A DNA stretch of 64,000 bases. Origin: Acinetobacter lwoffii. GTDB lineage: Bacteria > Pseudomonadota > Gammaproteobacteria > Pseudomonadales > Moraxellaceae. Location of the stretch: contig NZ_JAMXXK010000013.1 of assembly GCF_024129735.1 (NCBI RefSeq), positions 1 through 64,000 on the forward strand, given 5' to 3'. Shown here piece after piece: positions 37,431-46,536 of this stretch. The notes beneath the pieces are model-generated. The model made no database searches. It was not told where the DNA came from and saw only the letters and a program-made list of their open reading frames with translations. The position numbers were made by a program, and so were the translations under genes. The stretch's first letter is position 1, and each line of letters starts with the position of its first letter.

Positions 37431-38765
37431 ATGAAGAAATTGACACAGGCAGTTTTTGAGGAGCGTCGCGCAATCCTCGCAGGGGAAATCGGTTTACGCA
37501 GTATCGCTATTATCGCGACCAGTCCGGTAGCTATGCGTAACCGTGATGCAGATTATAAATACCGTGCAGACAGTAGTTTCTTCTATTTAACCGGATTCGC
37601 GGAACCTGAAGCTGTGGCTGTGATTGAAACCTTTGACACTGAAGAAGAAGGCTATAGCTACAGTTTGTTCTGTCGTGAACGCAACCGTGAAATGGAAATC
37701 TGGAATGGCTACCGCGCGGGTATTGATGGGGCTATTCAGGATTATGATGCAGATGAAGCCTATGCGATTGATTTGCTGGATGAAGAAATCTTAGAAAAGT
37801 TACAAAATAAAGATCAGTTGTTTTATCGCATTGGACAGCATGCAGAGTTTGATGCGCGTGTCGCCAAATGGATTGCAACTGCAAGTGGTGAAAGCCGTCG
37901 TGGTACTTCTGTGCCAGCGCAAGTAATTCAGCTGGATCGTATTGTTGATGAAATGCGTCTGCATAAAGATGCAAATGAAATCGAACTGATGCAGATTGCT
38001 TCCGATATTTCTGCTGATGCACATACGCAAGCGATGCTAGCAGTACGTCCGGGTATGATGGAATATGCGCTGGAAGCCGAGCTGAATTATGTCTTTGGCA
38101 AAAATGGCGGTGTTCCGGCTTATAACAGTATTGTCGGTGGTGGTGAAAATGCCTGCATCCTGCATTATGTAGAAAATGACAAAGAACTGAAAGATGGCGA
38201 TTTAGTCCTGATTGATGCTGCAGCTGAATATCAGTTCTATGCTTCAGACATTACCCGTACCTTTCCGGTAAATGGTAAATTCAGTCCGGAACAGAAAGCC
38301 TTATATAACGTAGTACTGGATGCTCAAATCGCTGCGATCAATGCCGTGCAAATTGGTAACTCGTATAAAGAACCTCACAATGTTGCAGTGCTTATTTTGG
38401 TGCAGGGTTTGCTCGATCTTGGCTTGATGCAGGGTAATATCGACGAGATTATAGAAAAAGAAGCTTTTCGTCAGTTCTACATGCACGGTACGGGGCATTG
38501 GCTCGGTATGGATGTGCATGATGTCGGTGCTTATAAGGTTGATGGTGAATGGCGCTCGTATGAAGAGGGCATGGTCGTGACCGTTGAGCCGGGTCTTTAT
38601 ATCGCGCCTGATGATGAAACAGTGGATGCCAAATGGCGTGGAATTGGCATCCGAATTGAAGATGATGTGGTAGCCACTGCAAATGGCCCGCTGGTTTTAA
38701 CTGCGAAAGTTGTCAAAACGGTAGAAGAGATTGAAGCATTGATGGCGAAAGCGCGCGCTGCCTAA
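37431..38765 (+). CDS. pepP: Xaa-Pro aminopeptidase
   Basis: A cytoplasmic manganese aminopeptidase P that removes N-terminal residues before proline. The 444-residue protein has an N-terminal AMP_N domain (RRAILAGEIGLRSIAIIATS, then SSFFYLTGFAEPEAVAVI) and a C-terminal M24 pita-bread domain. Metal ligands are in LVLIDAAAEYQFYASDITRTFP trimmed to LIDAAAEYQFYASDITR, MHGTGHWLGMDVHD, VTVEPGLYI and GIRIEDDV. It is followed by a strong terminator, so it is not transcribed with the ubi genes, although these follow directly in many relatives. Confidence 0.95.
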   Translation: MKKLTQAVFEERRAILAGEIGLRSIAIIATSPVAMRNRDADYKYRADSSFFYLTGFAEPEAVAVIETFDTEEEGYSYSLFCRERNREMEIWNGYRAGIDGAIQDYDADEAYAIDLLDEEILEKLQNKDQLFYRIGQHAEFDARVAKWIATASGESRRGTSVPAQVIQLDRIVDEMRLHKDANEIELMQIASDISADAHTQAMLAVRPGMMEYALEAELNYVFGKNGGVPAYNSIVGGGENACILHYVENDKELKDGDLVLIDAAAEYQFYASDITRTFPVNGKFSPEQKALYNVVLDAQIAAINAVQIGNSYKEPHNVAVLILVQGLLDLGLMQGNIDEIIEKEAFRQFYMHGTGHWLGMDVHDVGAYKVDGEWRSYEEGMVVTVEPGLYIAPDDETVDAKWRGIGIRIEDDVVATANGPLVLTAKVVKTVEEIEALMAKARAA

Positions 38766-38781
38766 TCCAAGAAAAATACAG

Positions 38782-38809
38782 AAAGCCGGTCGCGAGATCG
38801 GCTTTTTTT
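38782..38809 (+). terminator. pepP terminator
   Basis: The stem AAAGCCGGTC/GATCGGCTTT with a GCGA loop and a following T run lies 20 bases after the pepP stop. Confidence 0.88.
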
Positions 38810-39057
38810 ATGACATTTCTATGCCGTTTTAAACAAGAATTCCTAGCTATATCGAATCGATCAAAAAGTGACTTAGCTTACGTTTATCTCGAACAAGTCA
38901 AATAAAACTCACCTAAGTAAAATTTACAGCTTAAAAAGTGACAGGAAGTCAACACAGAAAATCTGTTTTTAGCATCAAAGCTACATATTAAATGCGCTGA
39001 GATTCTCATACTTTCTCTGATCCTTAAATAAACTTAAATAACAGCAGGAGAACACTT

Positions 39058-39297
39058 ATGAGATTAAATACGATTGACTGGATTGCTTATGCTTTAACAA
39101 TCATTGGTGGCATTAATTGGGGTTTAATTGGTGCATTCGATTTTAATTTGGTCGCTGCAATCTTTGGTGATATGAGCGCCTTATCTCGAATTGTTTATGT
39201 ATTGGTTGGTTTGTCGGCATTGTACCTGATTTATACAGGAACGAAGTTGAGTAAAACAGTACACCACACAGATCATCATACCAATATTGTGCGTTAA
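39058..39297 (+). CDS. DUF378 family small membrane protein
   Basis: A 79-residue protein with two membrane helices. The motif IDWIAYALTIIGGINWGLIGA trimmed to ALTIIGGINWGLIGAF, followed by FNLVAAIFGD and a second helix VYVLVGLSALYLIYTG, is the DUF378 signature. A His-rich tail follows (TVHHTDHHTN). The function of the family is unknown. It has a good ribosome-binding site (caggaga near 39046-39052). Together with the GNAT gene it sits between pepP and ubiH. Confidence 0.8.
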   Translation: MRLNTIDWIAYALTIIGGINWGLIGAFDFNLVAAIFGDMSALSRIVYVLVGLSALYLIYTGTKLSKTVHHTDHHTNIVR

Positions 39298-39828
39298 GCT
39301 AATCTTCTTGGGCGAGTTTCTTGCAAGATAGGATTCATGTCTTCGAGTAACTTGCCGAGAGGATAGAAATAGTGTGGAAGATGAAGAAACCTCGGTAGAT
39401 TTCCGGGGTTTTTTATATAGGTGTTTATAGGTTATTAATAGAACCATCCTCAGATATACAACAATGCCTAGCTAAAGATTAATGATCACTATCATACAAA
39501 TAAGATTAGGTTGTACATGGTTGGATAAATTTTTTCTAAAAAATATCTGTGAGCTCAAAGATCGAGTTATATTTATACAATTATCTTAAAATAAGAAAAA
39601 TAATAGTGATTGTAAATGAGCCTCCTGCTACTGAAAGTGAATATTATCTCATTTATAAATAGCTTGATTCACAATTTTATCATTCAGGATTTACCAGCAT
39701 CAGTATGTATTCAAAATTGTGCGAAGCGAGTAGATTAAGTTATACCAATTTGACTAAGTTTGCGATCGAATCGTATAAGTGCTAAATGAAATAATAACAT
39801 TCCGTTTTTTAATGCCGAGCTGAAAAAA
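39298..39828. other. Intergenic region, AT-rich
   Basis: This 531-base spacer between the DUF378 and GNAT genes holds one terminator (39386-39415). The remaining roughly 410 bases are AT-rich with no supported open frame, repeat or RNA. Confidence 0.5.
39386..39415 (+). terminator. Terminator after DUF378 gene
   Basis: The stem AACCTCGG/CCGGGGTT (one T-G pair) with a T run lies about 90 bases after the DUF378 stop. Confidence 0.75.
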
Positions 39829-40398
39829 GTGAGTATAAATATTTTAGTTGCTGAATTAAAGACAACTTGGTTGGAGTTAAGAGCATATAAAGTCGGAGAT
39901 GAAATCTCATTATTCCAAGAATATTGTGGCAACGTTGAAGCATCAAAATATTTACAACGGCAGGTGCATACAATAGTCAGTCAGACTCAAAAAATGTTGC
40001 AGAAATGGGCGTTAAGTTATTGGCAGCAACCGAGTGAAGGATTTTCGTGGGTGATTGCTGAGCGAAAAAGTCATCTGGCAATCGGGTTACTAACGATCAT
40101 TCAACAGCAAAATAACAGCCTTGAAATTCATTTCGGACTTGGTCCTCGATTTCAGGGGCAGGGCTATATGCTTGAGGCGATGAAAGCGGTGATTCAGTAT
40201 TTTAGACAATATCTTACATTTAAATCACTAGATACTTTCTGTGATGCAGAACATATACAGGCACACCAAGTGCTTTTAAAGACAGGGTTTGAAATCGTTG
40301 AACGGATCAATGCCTATACTGTATTGCCGAAGTTGGGGACTGAAAAGCGCGATGTCTTGGTTTTTCAATATAGGCTGGATCATCATGGAGAAAACTAA
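39829..40398 (+). CDS. GNAT-family N-acetyltransferase
   Basis: A 189-residue acetyltransferase resembling the RimJ/RimL group. The acetyl-CoA-binding motif A is seen as IHFGLGPRFQGQGYMLEAMKAVIQY trimmed to GPRFQGQGYMLEAMKAV (about residues 104-120), followed by the CDAEHIQAHQVLLKTGF motif near 138-154. The start is GTG 39829 and no strong ribosome-binding site is visible. The substrate (protein N terminus or small amine) is unknown. It lies just upstream of ubiH with a 105-base gap. Confidence 0.75.
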   Translation: MSINILVAELKTTWLELRAYKVGDEISLFQEYCGNVEASKYLQRQVHTIVSQTQKMLQKWALSYWQQPSEGFSWVIAERKSHLAIGLLTIIQQQNNSLEIHFGLGPRFQGQGYMLEAMKAVIQYFRQYLTFKSLDTFCDAEHIQAHQVLLKTGFEIVERINAYTVLPKLGTEKRDVLVFQYRLDHHGEN

Positions 40399-40503
40399 AT
40401 AAAACGAATCATTATAAAAATTTAAAGCCTTGAGGTAAGATAAAATCAGTATACGTTTTATGTAATTCGCCATAGATGCGAATAAACAGATAAGGAAGTA
40501 AGC

Positions 40504-41712
40504 ATGCAACAAGAAGTCATCATTGTCGGTGGTGGTATGGTCGGCTTAAGCCTCGCATTGATGTTGGCGAAAATCAATATTGCAGTCAAACTGTTGGAAG
40601 CCATTAAATACCCAAATTATGATGATGAAAATCTTGCGCCATATCATTCCAGTTTTGATGCACGTAACAGTGCCTTGTCACGCCGTAGCGTGCAGATCTA
40701 TCAGGAGCTTGGACTTTGGAATGCCTTGCAAGAACATGCTACCCCAATTCTGGAAGTGAATATTACCGAACAGGGCAGTTTTGGTAAGGCTCGACTGAAA
40801 GCCGAACAGGAAAAAGTCGAAAGCTTTGGTCAGGTCATTGAAAATGCCTGGCTCGGTCGTGTACTGCTGACCCAAGTCAAAAAAGAGCCATTGATTGAAC
40901 TGATTGATGGTGTTCAAGTGACATCCCTTATCCAAGATACAGACTTTGCTTATATCGAAGCTCAGCGTGGTGAATCGTCACTAAAATTACAGTCCAAACT
41001 GGTTATTGCCGCCGATGGGCGGGATTCTTTCTGCCGTAAAGCCTTGGGTATTGGTGCGTCAGAACATGATTATGATCAGGTTGCGATTGTGACCACAGTA
41101 CAAACTTCAAAGCCACATGCTCATGTGGGCTTTGAGCGTTTCAGCCATTTAGGGCCTTTGGCACTTTTACCACTACCGGGTGAGTATCGTCGTTCAGTGG
41201 TCTGGCCAGTGAAAAAAGGTACTGAAGGAGAATGGTTGGGGGATGAAAATGACCAGCATTTTCTGGATGCCTTACAGGAAACGTATGGTGATCGTGCCGG
41301 AAAATTCCAGAAAACCGGAAAACGGTTCAGTTTTCCATTGTCTCAAGTGTTAGCCGAAAAACAGGCTGTTGGCCGTGTCGTATTGATGGGCAATGCTGCC
41401 CATACGATTCATCCGGTGGCTGGTCAGGGTTTTAACCTGTGTATGCGTGATGCGCATGTATTGGTGCGTTACCTCAAGGAACAGCAAGCACAAGGCGCAG
41501 ACTTGGGCGATGCTGCAATATTACAAGACTATGAAAAATCTCGTCTCAGTGACCAGCAACGTGTGATCAAGTTCTGTGATTCAGTGGTGCGCGGCTTTAG
41601 TAACCAGAATCCATTTTTAAAGCTGATTCGTAATACTGGTTTAATCGCTTTTGACACGATTCCAGGCATCAAGCCACTCGTTGCAAATTATGCCATGGGG
41701 TTAAAAGCATGA
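40504..41712 (+). CDS. ubiH: 2-octaprenyl-6-methoxyphenol hydroxylase UbiH
   Basis: A flavin monooxygenase of ubiquinone synthesis (C1 hydroxylation). The 402 residues include the FAD-binding GXGXXG (VIIVGGGMVGLSLALML), DARNSALSRRSVQIYQELGLW, the DG motif LVIAADGRDSFCRKALG and the GNAAHTIHPVAGQGFNL signature near residue 298-314. It is translationally coupled to the next gene by a four-base ATGA overlap. Membrane-associated as part of the Ubi complex. Confidence 0.92.
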   Translation: MQQEVIIVGGGMVGLSLALMLAKINIAVKLLEAIKYPNYDDENLAPYHSSFDARNSALSRRSVQIYQELGLWNALQEHATPILEVNITEQGSFGKARLKAEQEKVESFGQVIENAWLGRVLLTQVKKEPLIELIDGVQVTSLIQDTDFAYIEAQRGESSLKLQSKLVIAADGRDSFCRKALGIGASEHDYDQVAIVTTVQTSKPHAHVGFERFSHLGPLALLPLPGEYRRSVVWPVKKGTEGEWLGDENDQHFLDALQETYGDRAGKFQKTGKRFSFPLSQVLAEKQAVGRVVLMGNAAHTIHPVAGQGFNLCMRDAHVLVRYLKEQQAQGADLGDAAILQDYEKSRLSDQQRVIKFCDSVVRGFSNQNPFLKLIRNTGLIAFDTIPGIKPLVANYAMGLKA

Positions 41713-42956
41713 GCTTAAATCAAACTAACGAAATATTAGACGTCGTCATTATTGGCGGTGGGCTGGTTGGTGGACTTACAGCGCTTCTGTTAGCCCAAGG
41801 TGGTGTGCAGCCTACAGTTCTGGATGCAGCGCCAATTCTGGATGCAGATAAAACTTTGCGTGTGGCCAATCCGCGTGTTTTGGCACTCAGTCAGGCAACC
41901 ATTCACCTGTTAAAGACGGTGGGGGTCTGGGAAAATCTGGCACGTCAGCAGCCTTATACCGGCATGCAGGTCTGGAATAAAAATGGCTATGGCGAAATCA
42001 ATTTTGGCCAGCCTTCTGCAAAAACACCTTCGGTAGAACAGGCTTTAGGCTCGATGGTGGAACCAAGCATTTTGAATCTAGCTATTCAGCAAAAGATGCT
42101 TGAAGATATTCAAGATTATAGAACACAGGTCAAAGTCAGCCGCATCGAACGTGGCGTCGGTGTGTGGGTCATTCATCTGGCTGATGGTACACAACTCCAA
42201 ACTAAACTGGTGATTGGCGCAGATGGTGCAAACTCCTTTGTCCGTGAGCAAGCGTTTATCGATATTGATGTACTGGACTATAAACAGGCGGGCATCAGTT
42301 GTGCCATTAAAACTGCACAACCTCATCAGCATATGGCACGTCAGATTTTTCTCGAAACTGGCCCTCTGGCTTTTCTACCTATGGCCAGCCTTAATCCGGA
42401 AGAGCAGGGACACTGGCAATCGATTGTCTGGACTTTGCCAGAGGATTATGCCGAAGAATATGCAGCGTTGTCAGATGCTGAGTTTACCCAGCTATTAACC
42501 CGTGAAAGCCAGCATATGCTGGGTGAAGTATTGCAGGCGACACCACGTGCCACTTTCCCTTTAAAAGCCCGCGCCGCCCAGCAATACGTTCAAGATGGTT
42601 TAGCACTGATTGGAGATGCCGCACATGTCATTCATCCACTAGCAGGTCAAGGGGTGAATATTGGCTGTCTGGATGCTGCCGTGCTTTGTGATGTTTTGCT
42701 GCATGATCAGGCGCGTGGCGTATGGGCACATGAGCAGACCCTAAAACGCTATGAGCATCGCCGTAAAGGTCAGAACGATGCCATGATGCACAGCATGTCT
42801 GCGATTGGCTGGATGGAAACCACATTATTCTTCCCGATGGTTTGGGCACGCAATTTCGGCCTGAAACAGGTAGAAAATCAGCCCATGTTGAAAGATGCAT
42901 TTATGGCGCAGGCCAACGGTCTGAGTTTACTTAAAGACACACGCTACGCAGCTTAA
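41709..42956 (+). CDS. ubiI: UbiI/VisC-type ubiquinone flavin hydroxylase
   Basis: A 415-residue paralogue of UbiH in the UbiH/UbiF/UbiI/VisC family, hydroxylating the ubiquinone ring (C5 for UbiI). It has the FAD motif VVIIGGGLVGGLTALLLA, RVLALSQATIHLLK, LVIGADGANSFVREQA and GDAAHVIHPLAGQGVNIGCLD. Its position after ubiH matches ubiI (visC) of E. coli, but Acinetobacter members may have broader regioselectivity, so the exact position hydroxylated is inferred. Overlaps ubiH by four bases. Confidence 0.85.
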   Translation: MSLNQTNEILDVVIIGGGLVGGLTALLLAQGGVQPTVLDAAPILDADKTLRVANPRVLALSQATIHLLKTVGVWENLARQQPYTGMQVWNKNGYGEINFGQPSAKTPSVEQALGSMVEPSILNLAIQQKMLEDIQDYRTQVKVSRIERGVGVWVIHLADGTQLQTKLVIGADGANSFVREQAFIDIDVLDYKQAGISCAIKTAQPHQHMARQIFLETGPLAFLPMASLNPEEQGHWQSIVWTLPEDYAEEYAALSDAEFTQLLTRESQHMLGEVLQATPRATFPLKARAAQQYVQDGLALIGDAAHVIHPLAGQGVNIGCLDAAVLCDVLLHDQARGVWAHEQTLKRYEHRRKGQNDAMMHSMSAIGWMETTLFFPMVWARNFGLKQVENQPMLKDAFMAQANGLSLLKDTRYAA

Positions 42957-43130
42957 GACAGAAATGTAAATTTTTTAAACAAACACCAATAAAGAGTAAC
43001 GATTTTGTTTAAAAAAGATACGATTTTTTGATGTTTGGTACTAGGCGAAGGTCGAAGAGATTGCTAAATTTCACTTAATTCGATACCTGACTTGGAATAC
43101 CAAGCGAGGGCCATTTTTGGGGAGATGCAA

Positions 43131-43385
43131 ATGACAGACATGAATGATTATGATGACGACGTTGAAGATTCAATCGTTGACGATGATGAAGCAAAAGCAG
43201 CTGAAAAAGGCGCGGTCGATAGCACAGAGGTCGTCAGTGATACCGATCTTGTAGAAGCTGAAACTTTGACCGTCACTGCAAAGCTGAAAAAGCGTCAAGC
43301 ACTTGAAGACGAGATTGCGGCTTTCCTTGCCAGTGGTGGTCGTATTGTTGAAGTGCCGGCAGATGAATCAGTAGCCAAAGAATAA
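43131..43385 (+). CDS. SutA-like acidic RNA-polymerase-associated protein
   Basis: An 84-residue, very acidic protein. ATG 43131 is favoured by ggggag at 43119-43124; ATG 43125 and 43140 are alternatives. The N-terminal half is a disordered Asp/Glu tail (NDYDDDVEDSIVDDDE). The C-terminal half has a basic helix and the segment RQALEDEIAAFLASGGRIVEV, which resembles the conserved region of Pseudomonas SutA (ALARAMEEFLSRGGKVQEIE). SutA binds RNA polymerase and helps transcription during slow growth. The assignment rests on this motif, the acidic tail and the size. It ends in a strong terminator. Confidence 0.6.
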   Translation: MTDMNDYDDDVEDSIVDDDEAKAAEKGAVDSTEVVSDTDLVEAETLTVTAKLKKRQALEDEIAAFLASGGRIVEVPADESVAKE

Positions 43386-43409
43386 GTTATTGATTAACTT
43401 GTCTCTTAT

Positions 43410-43441
43410 AAAAAACACCACATCAATTGTGGTGTTTTTTT
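43410..43441. terminator. Bidirectional terminator
   Basis: The stem AAAAACACCACA/TGTGGTGTTTTT with a short loop lies between the SutA-like gene and the convergent rsmI. Confidence 0.92.
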
Positions 43442-43475
43442 ACAAATCAAAACGAGATAGAAATATCTAGAGCAA

Positions 43476-44318
43476 TTAATCGTTTGCCGAAGTCAGTTCT
43501 AAAGCACGTTGATAAGCGATTTTCTTTTTAATACCCGTTAAATCTGCTGCCAACTGTGATGCTGCTTTGACCGAAAGGTCCTGTAACAAACGGTTCAATA
43601 ATTTATCCAGCTTTTCTTGATCCAGATCTTTTTCTTCGGTGGCACCGCCAATCACCAGAACAATTTCGCCTTTTTGCTGATTGTGATCATTGCTAATGAA
43701 TTCCACCAATTCACCCAAGGTCATTTTCTTGATAGTTTCAAAAGTCTTGGTGATTTCTCGCGCAAAACCGACCGGGCGATCTGCTCCGAAAACGCTGGCC
43801 ATATCCTTAACGGACTCCAGAATCCGGTGCGGTGCTTCATAGAAAATTAAAGTCTGGGTTTCATCTTTCAGTTTTTCCAGATTTAGCAGACGCTGACTTT
43901 GTCTGGATGGCAGAAAACCTTCAAAACTGAAACGGTCACTCGGCAAGCCGACTGCACTTAAAGCTGCAATCGCAGCACAAGCACCAGGAACGGGAATCAC
44001 GCGGATATTATGCGCTTGAGCAGCCCGGACAAATTTAAAGCCAGGGTCGCTAATCAGGGGAGTGCCAGCATCACTGATCAGGGCCATATCTTCGCCATTG
44101 AGCAGGCGCTGGATCAGCTGATCAATCTTGTTGCTTTCATTATGCTCATGACAGGCAGTCAGAGGTGTTTGAATATTAAAGTGTTTAAGCAACTGTGCGG
44201 AAGTTCGTGTATCCTCAGCAGCAATAAGACTCACCGACTTCAACACCTGAATTGCACGATAACTAATATCATCTAAGTGCCCGATTGGAGTCGCAACAAC
44301 AAATAACTGAGCACTCAT
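43476..44318 (-). CDS. rsmI: 16S rRNA (cytidine(1402)-2'-O)-methyltransferase RsmI
   Basis: Methylates the ribose of C1402 in the decoding centre together with RsmH. The 280-residue tetrapyrrole-methylase-fold protein shows LFVVATPIGHLDDISYRA at the N terminus, AEDTRTSAQLLKHF, the ALISDAGTPLISDPGF motif, and the C-terminal basic domain. ATG 44318 is chosen over one four codons upstream because a GGAGA site lies six bases before it. It starts only ten bases from the divergent lpoA-like gene. Confidence 0.95.
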   Translation of the reverse strand: MSAQLFVVATPIGHLDDISYRAIQVLKSVSLIAAEDTRTSAQLLKHFNIQTPLTACHEHNESNKIDQLIQRLLNGEDMALISDAGTPLISDPGFKFVRAAQAHNIRVIPVPGACAAIAALSAVGLPSDRFSFEGFLPSRQSQRLLNLEKLKDETQTLIFYEAPHRILESVKDMASVFGADRPVGFAREITKTFETIKKMTLGELVEFISNDHNQQKGEIVLVIGGATEEKDLDQEKLDKLLNRLLQDLSVKAASQLAADLTGIKKKIAYQRALELTSAND

Positions 44319-44328
44319 AGGTTTCTCC

Positions 44329-45288
44329 ATGTGGAATAAATTGAATAATAAAAAATGGAAGATTAAAAATAAAATATTGGGCTTGTGTTTAGTCAGCTAC
44401 ATCAGCTGCGTACAAGCAGAAGTGTTGATCATTCTACCCGAATCCGGGCCTTTGGCGCGAGCTGCATCGAGTATCAAACAGGGATTTCTCAGCGCCTATA
44501 CTACTTCCGGGCAGAAAGTCCCATTGAAATGGGTCAACTCCAATCAGAAAAATATCTCTCAGCTACTAAAACAGCATGTCAATAAAAAGACCAAAATGGT
44601 GGTAGGACCATTGGCACGTAGCGATGTAGAGCAACTGCTCAAGAGCAAACCTAAAGTACGTACCCTCAGCCTGAATGATGTAGCAGGGTCATTACCCCAA
44701 GTCTGGCAATTCAGCCTGTCCAAAAAAGAAGATGCCGCTGCCTTAAAAACCTTATTGCACAAAGATGGAATTCAACAGCTGCTGATTTTACGCCAGCCGG
44801 GCAGTGAAGCCGAGTATGAGCTGTTGCTGATGTCATTGTTCAGTCAAAGTGATCAGAAATTCAAGATCGTGAACAAGACGCCCATTTTTTTAATGCCAAA
44901 ACAAGGGCTGTTATACCTCGGCAATGCAGAAGGGCTGGCTGCCATACCTGAATTAAGCCATAAACGGATGTATACCGTGGCCAATGCGATTAGCGAACAG
45001 CATAAACCGCCACGAGGAATCAAGTTCTGTGATGTACCTGTGCTTTATCTGGCTGACTGGCCGGATGTTCTACAGGCCTATGCCAAAGAGCCGGTGGATA
45101 TGTCCTATCAGCGCCTGATTGCCTTCGGTGGCGATGCCTGGCAGATTACCCAGCAGTACCTGTCACAACCGCATTTGCAGCATATTGAATTTCAGGGTAG
45201 AACTGGCCGGATTGAAATCACGGACCACAGTATTCAGCGTAGTCCAGAATGTTTTCAGTATAGTGGCACAGGCGTCAAGCTACTATGA
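44329..45288 (+). CDS. LpoA-like penicillin-binding protein activator
   Basis: An exported protein of 319 residues with an N-terminal hydrophobic signal sequence ending near SCVQA. The remaining part matches the periplasmic-binding-protein-like C-terminal domain of LpoA (EVLIILPESGPLARAASSIKQGF trimmed to ILPESGPLARAASSIKQGF, and later VVGPLARSDVEQLL). In E. coli, LpoA is an outer-membrane lipoprotein of about 680 residues that stimulates PBP1A. Here the N-terminal TPR-like half is absent and there is no clear lipobox. The conserved order rsmI-lpoA-yraN-dolP supports the call. It overlaps yraN by four bases. Confidence 0.8.
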   Translation: MWNKLNNKKWKIKNKILGLCLVSYISCVQAEVLIILPESGPLARAASSIKQGFLSAYTTSGQKVPLKWVNSNQKNISQLLKQHVNKKTKMVVGPLARSDVEQLLKSKPKVRTLSLNDVAGSLPQVWQFSLSKKEDAAALKTLLHKDGIQQLLILRQPGSEAEYELLLMSLFSQSDQKFKIVNKTPIFLMPKQGLLYLGNAEGLAAIPELSHKRMYTVANAISEQHKPPRGIKFCDVPVLYLADWPDVLQAYAKEPVDMSYQRLIAFGGDAWQITQQYLSQPHLQHIEFQGRTGRIEITDHSIQRSPECFQYSGTGVKLL

Positions 45289-45716
45289 GCGAAAGAGGAA
45301 TGCTACGACAGCAATTAGGTGCATGGGCGGAGCAGCAAGCGGCCCAATTGATGCAAAACCATGGATTTCAGTTCCTGGCAGCCAATTATCACAGTCGCTA
45401 TGGCGAGCTGGATCTGATTCTGGTGCGTGATCAGGAACTGGTCTTTGTGGAAGTCAAAGCACGTGCGCAAACCCGATATGCGCAAGCGATCGAGTCGATT
45501 TCCAGAGCAAAACAGGTAAAGATGCTCAAGACGGCAATGTGCTTTATTCAGAAAAATCCACAATTTGCACACTATTACTATCGTTTTGACGTGATTTGTT
45601 TTGATTTTAAACAGCAATTTGCAAAAACCATACAGCATGACTTTTCGCAATACCCTTATGATCTGGAATGGATTGAAAATGCTTTTACTTTTGATCAAGA
45701 GTTTATTAACCTTTGA
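45285..45716 (+). CDS. yraN: YraN family (UPF0102) nuclease-fold protein
   Basis: A 143-residue member of UPF0102, with an endonuclease-like fold of the Holliday-junction-resolvase superfamily. Motifs: GAWAEQQAAQLMQNHGFQFLAANYHSRYGELDLIL trimmed to NYHSRYGELDLIL, and the catalytic-like FVEVKARA. No activity is proven for the family. Coupled to the lpoA-like gene by a four-base overlap. Confidence 0.92.
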   Translation: MSERGMLRQQLGAWAEQQAAQLMQNHGFQFLAANYHSRYGELDLILVRDQELVFVEVKARAQTRYAQAIESISRAKQVKMLKTAMCFIQKNPQFAHYYYRFDVICFDFKQQFAKTIQHDFSQYPYDLEWIENAFTFDQEFINL

Positions 45717-45849
45717 ACAAAATAAGGTCTAAAGATGCTTATATTTGCTTCAAGATCATTGTAAAGTTCAAGCAGAATTGACATGATCTGAGCTTGAAAA
45801 CAGATTATTAGATTGAAAAAGACGTAATAAAATGAAGGAGTCTTGCTGA

Positions 45850-46536
45850 GTGGTTAAGCGTATTGCAATAACAATGCTGTGTGTCGCAAGTTTATCAGGT
45901 TGTGCAAGTTTTATTTCCAGCGGCACAGGTACGGCTCCTGTCGGAACTGAAAGTGGGGCGCGTACCTTGGGGCAGGTATTTATTGATTCCTCAATTGTCC
46001 GTACTGCAAAAATTAATCTTTATAAATTGGATTCGCGCTTTAAGCAGGCCCGGGTCAATATTGAAAGTTTCCATGGCAATGTCTTGTTGACCGGTCAGGT
46101 GCCGGATGCCCATTTAAAGCAACTGGCTGAAGATAATGTCAAATCCATGAGTGATGTCAAAGCGGTACATAATTTTATTACTGTCGGCAACCAGATCAGC
46201 TATAGCACCATCATGCAGGATACTGCGGTGACTGCAAATACCCGTGGCTTGATCATGAAAGCGACTGTGGTAGCGGATAGTAAAGTGCATGTGCATACTG
46301 AAGATGGCGTACTGTATGTGATGGGTCGTTTAAATGGTGCCGAGATTGCTGACCTGAATCAGGTGTTACAACAGGTGGGTAATGTCACTAAAATTGTGAC
46401 CCTAATTGATAATGTGGAGCAATATTCAAGTCTGGCTAATCAAAACTTTGCCGCACCGGCATATGCGCAGCCGGGTATTGAACAGACGCCAGTGGCGATT
46501 GATCCTGATACGGTTGAACCGACCTATGAACCATAA
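45850..46536 (+). CDS. dolP: BON-domain lipoprotein DolP (YraP)
   Basis: An outer-membrane lipoprotein of 228 residues with lipobox LSGC and two BON domains, each of about 65 residues (GNVLLTGQVPDAHLKQLA near 80 and DGVLYVMGRLNGAEIADLN near 156). In E. coli, DolP localises to division sites, helps outer-membrane integrity and supports the BAM complex. It starts with GTG 45850, supported by a gaagga site. The C-terminal tail is Pro/Ala rich. The next gene starts within its last codons. The usual diaA between yraN and dolP is absent. Confidence 0.88.
   Translation: MVKRIAITMLCVASLSGCASFISSGTGTAPVGTESGARTLGQVFIDSSIVRTAKINLYKLDSRFKQARVNIESFHGNVLLTGQVPDAHLKQLAEDNVKSMSDVKAVHNFITVGNQISYSTIMQDTAVTANTRGLIMKATVVADSKVHVHTEDGVLYVMGRLNGAEIADLNQVLQQVGNVTKIVTLIDNVEQYSSLANQNFAAPAYAQPGIEQTPVAIDPDTVEPTYEP

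Noticed and set aside
46406..46525. Upstream extension of the alpha/beta hydrolase frame
   Set aside because: It runs through dolP coding sequence in another frame and is Arg-rich without homology; ATG 46526 is the sensible start.
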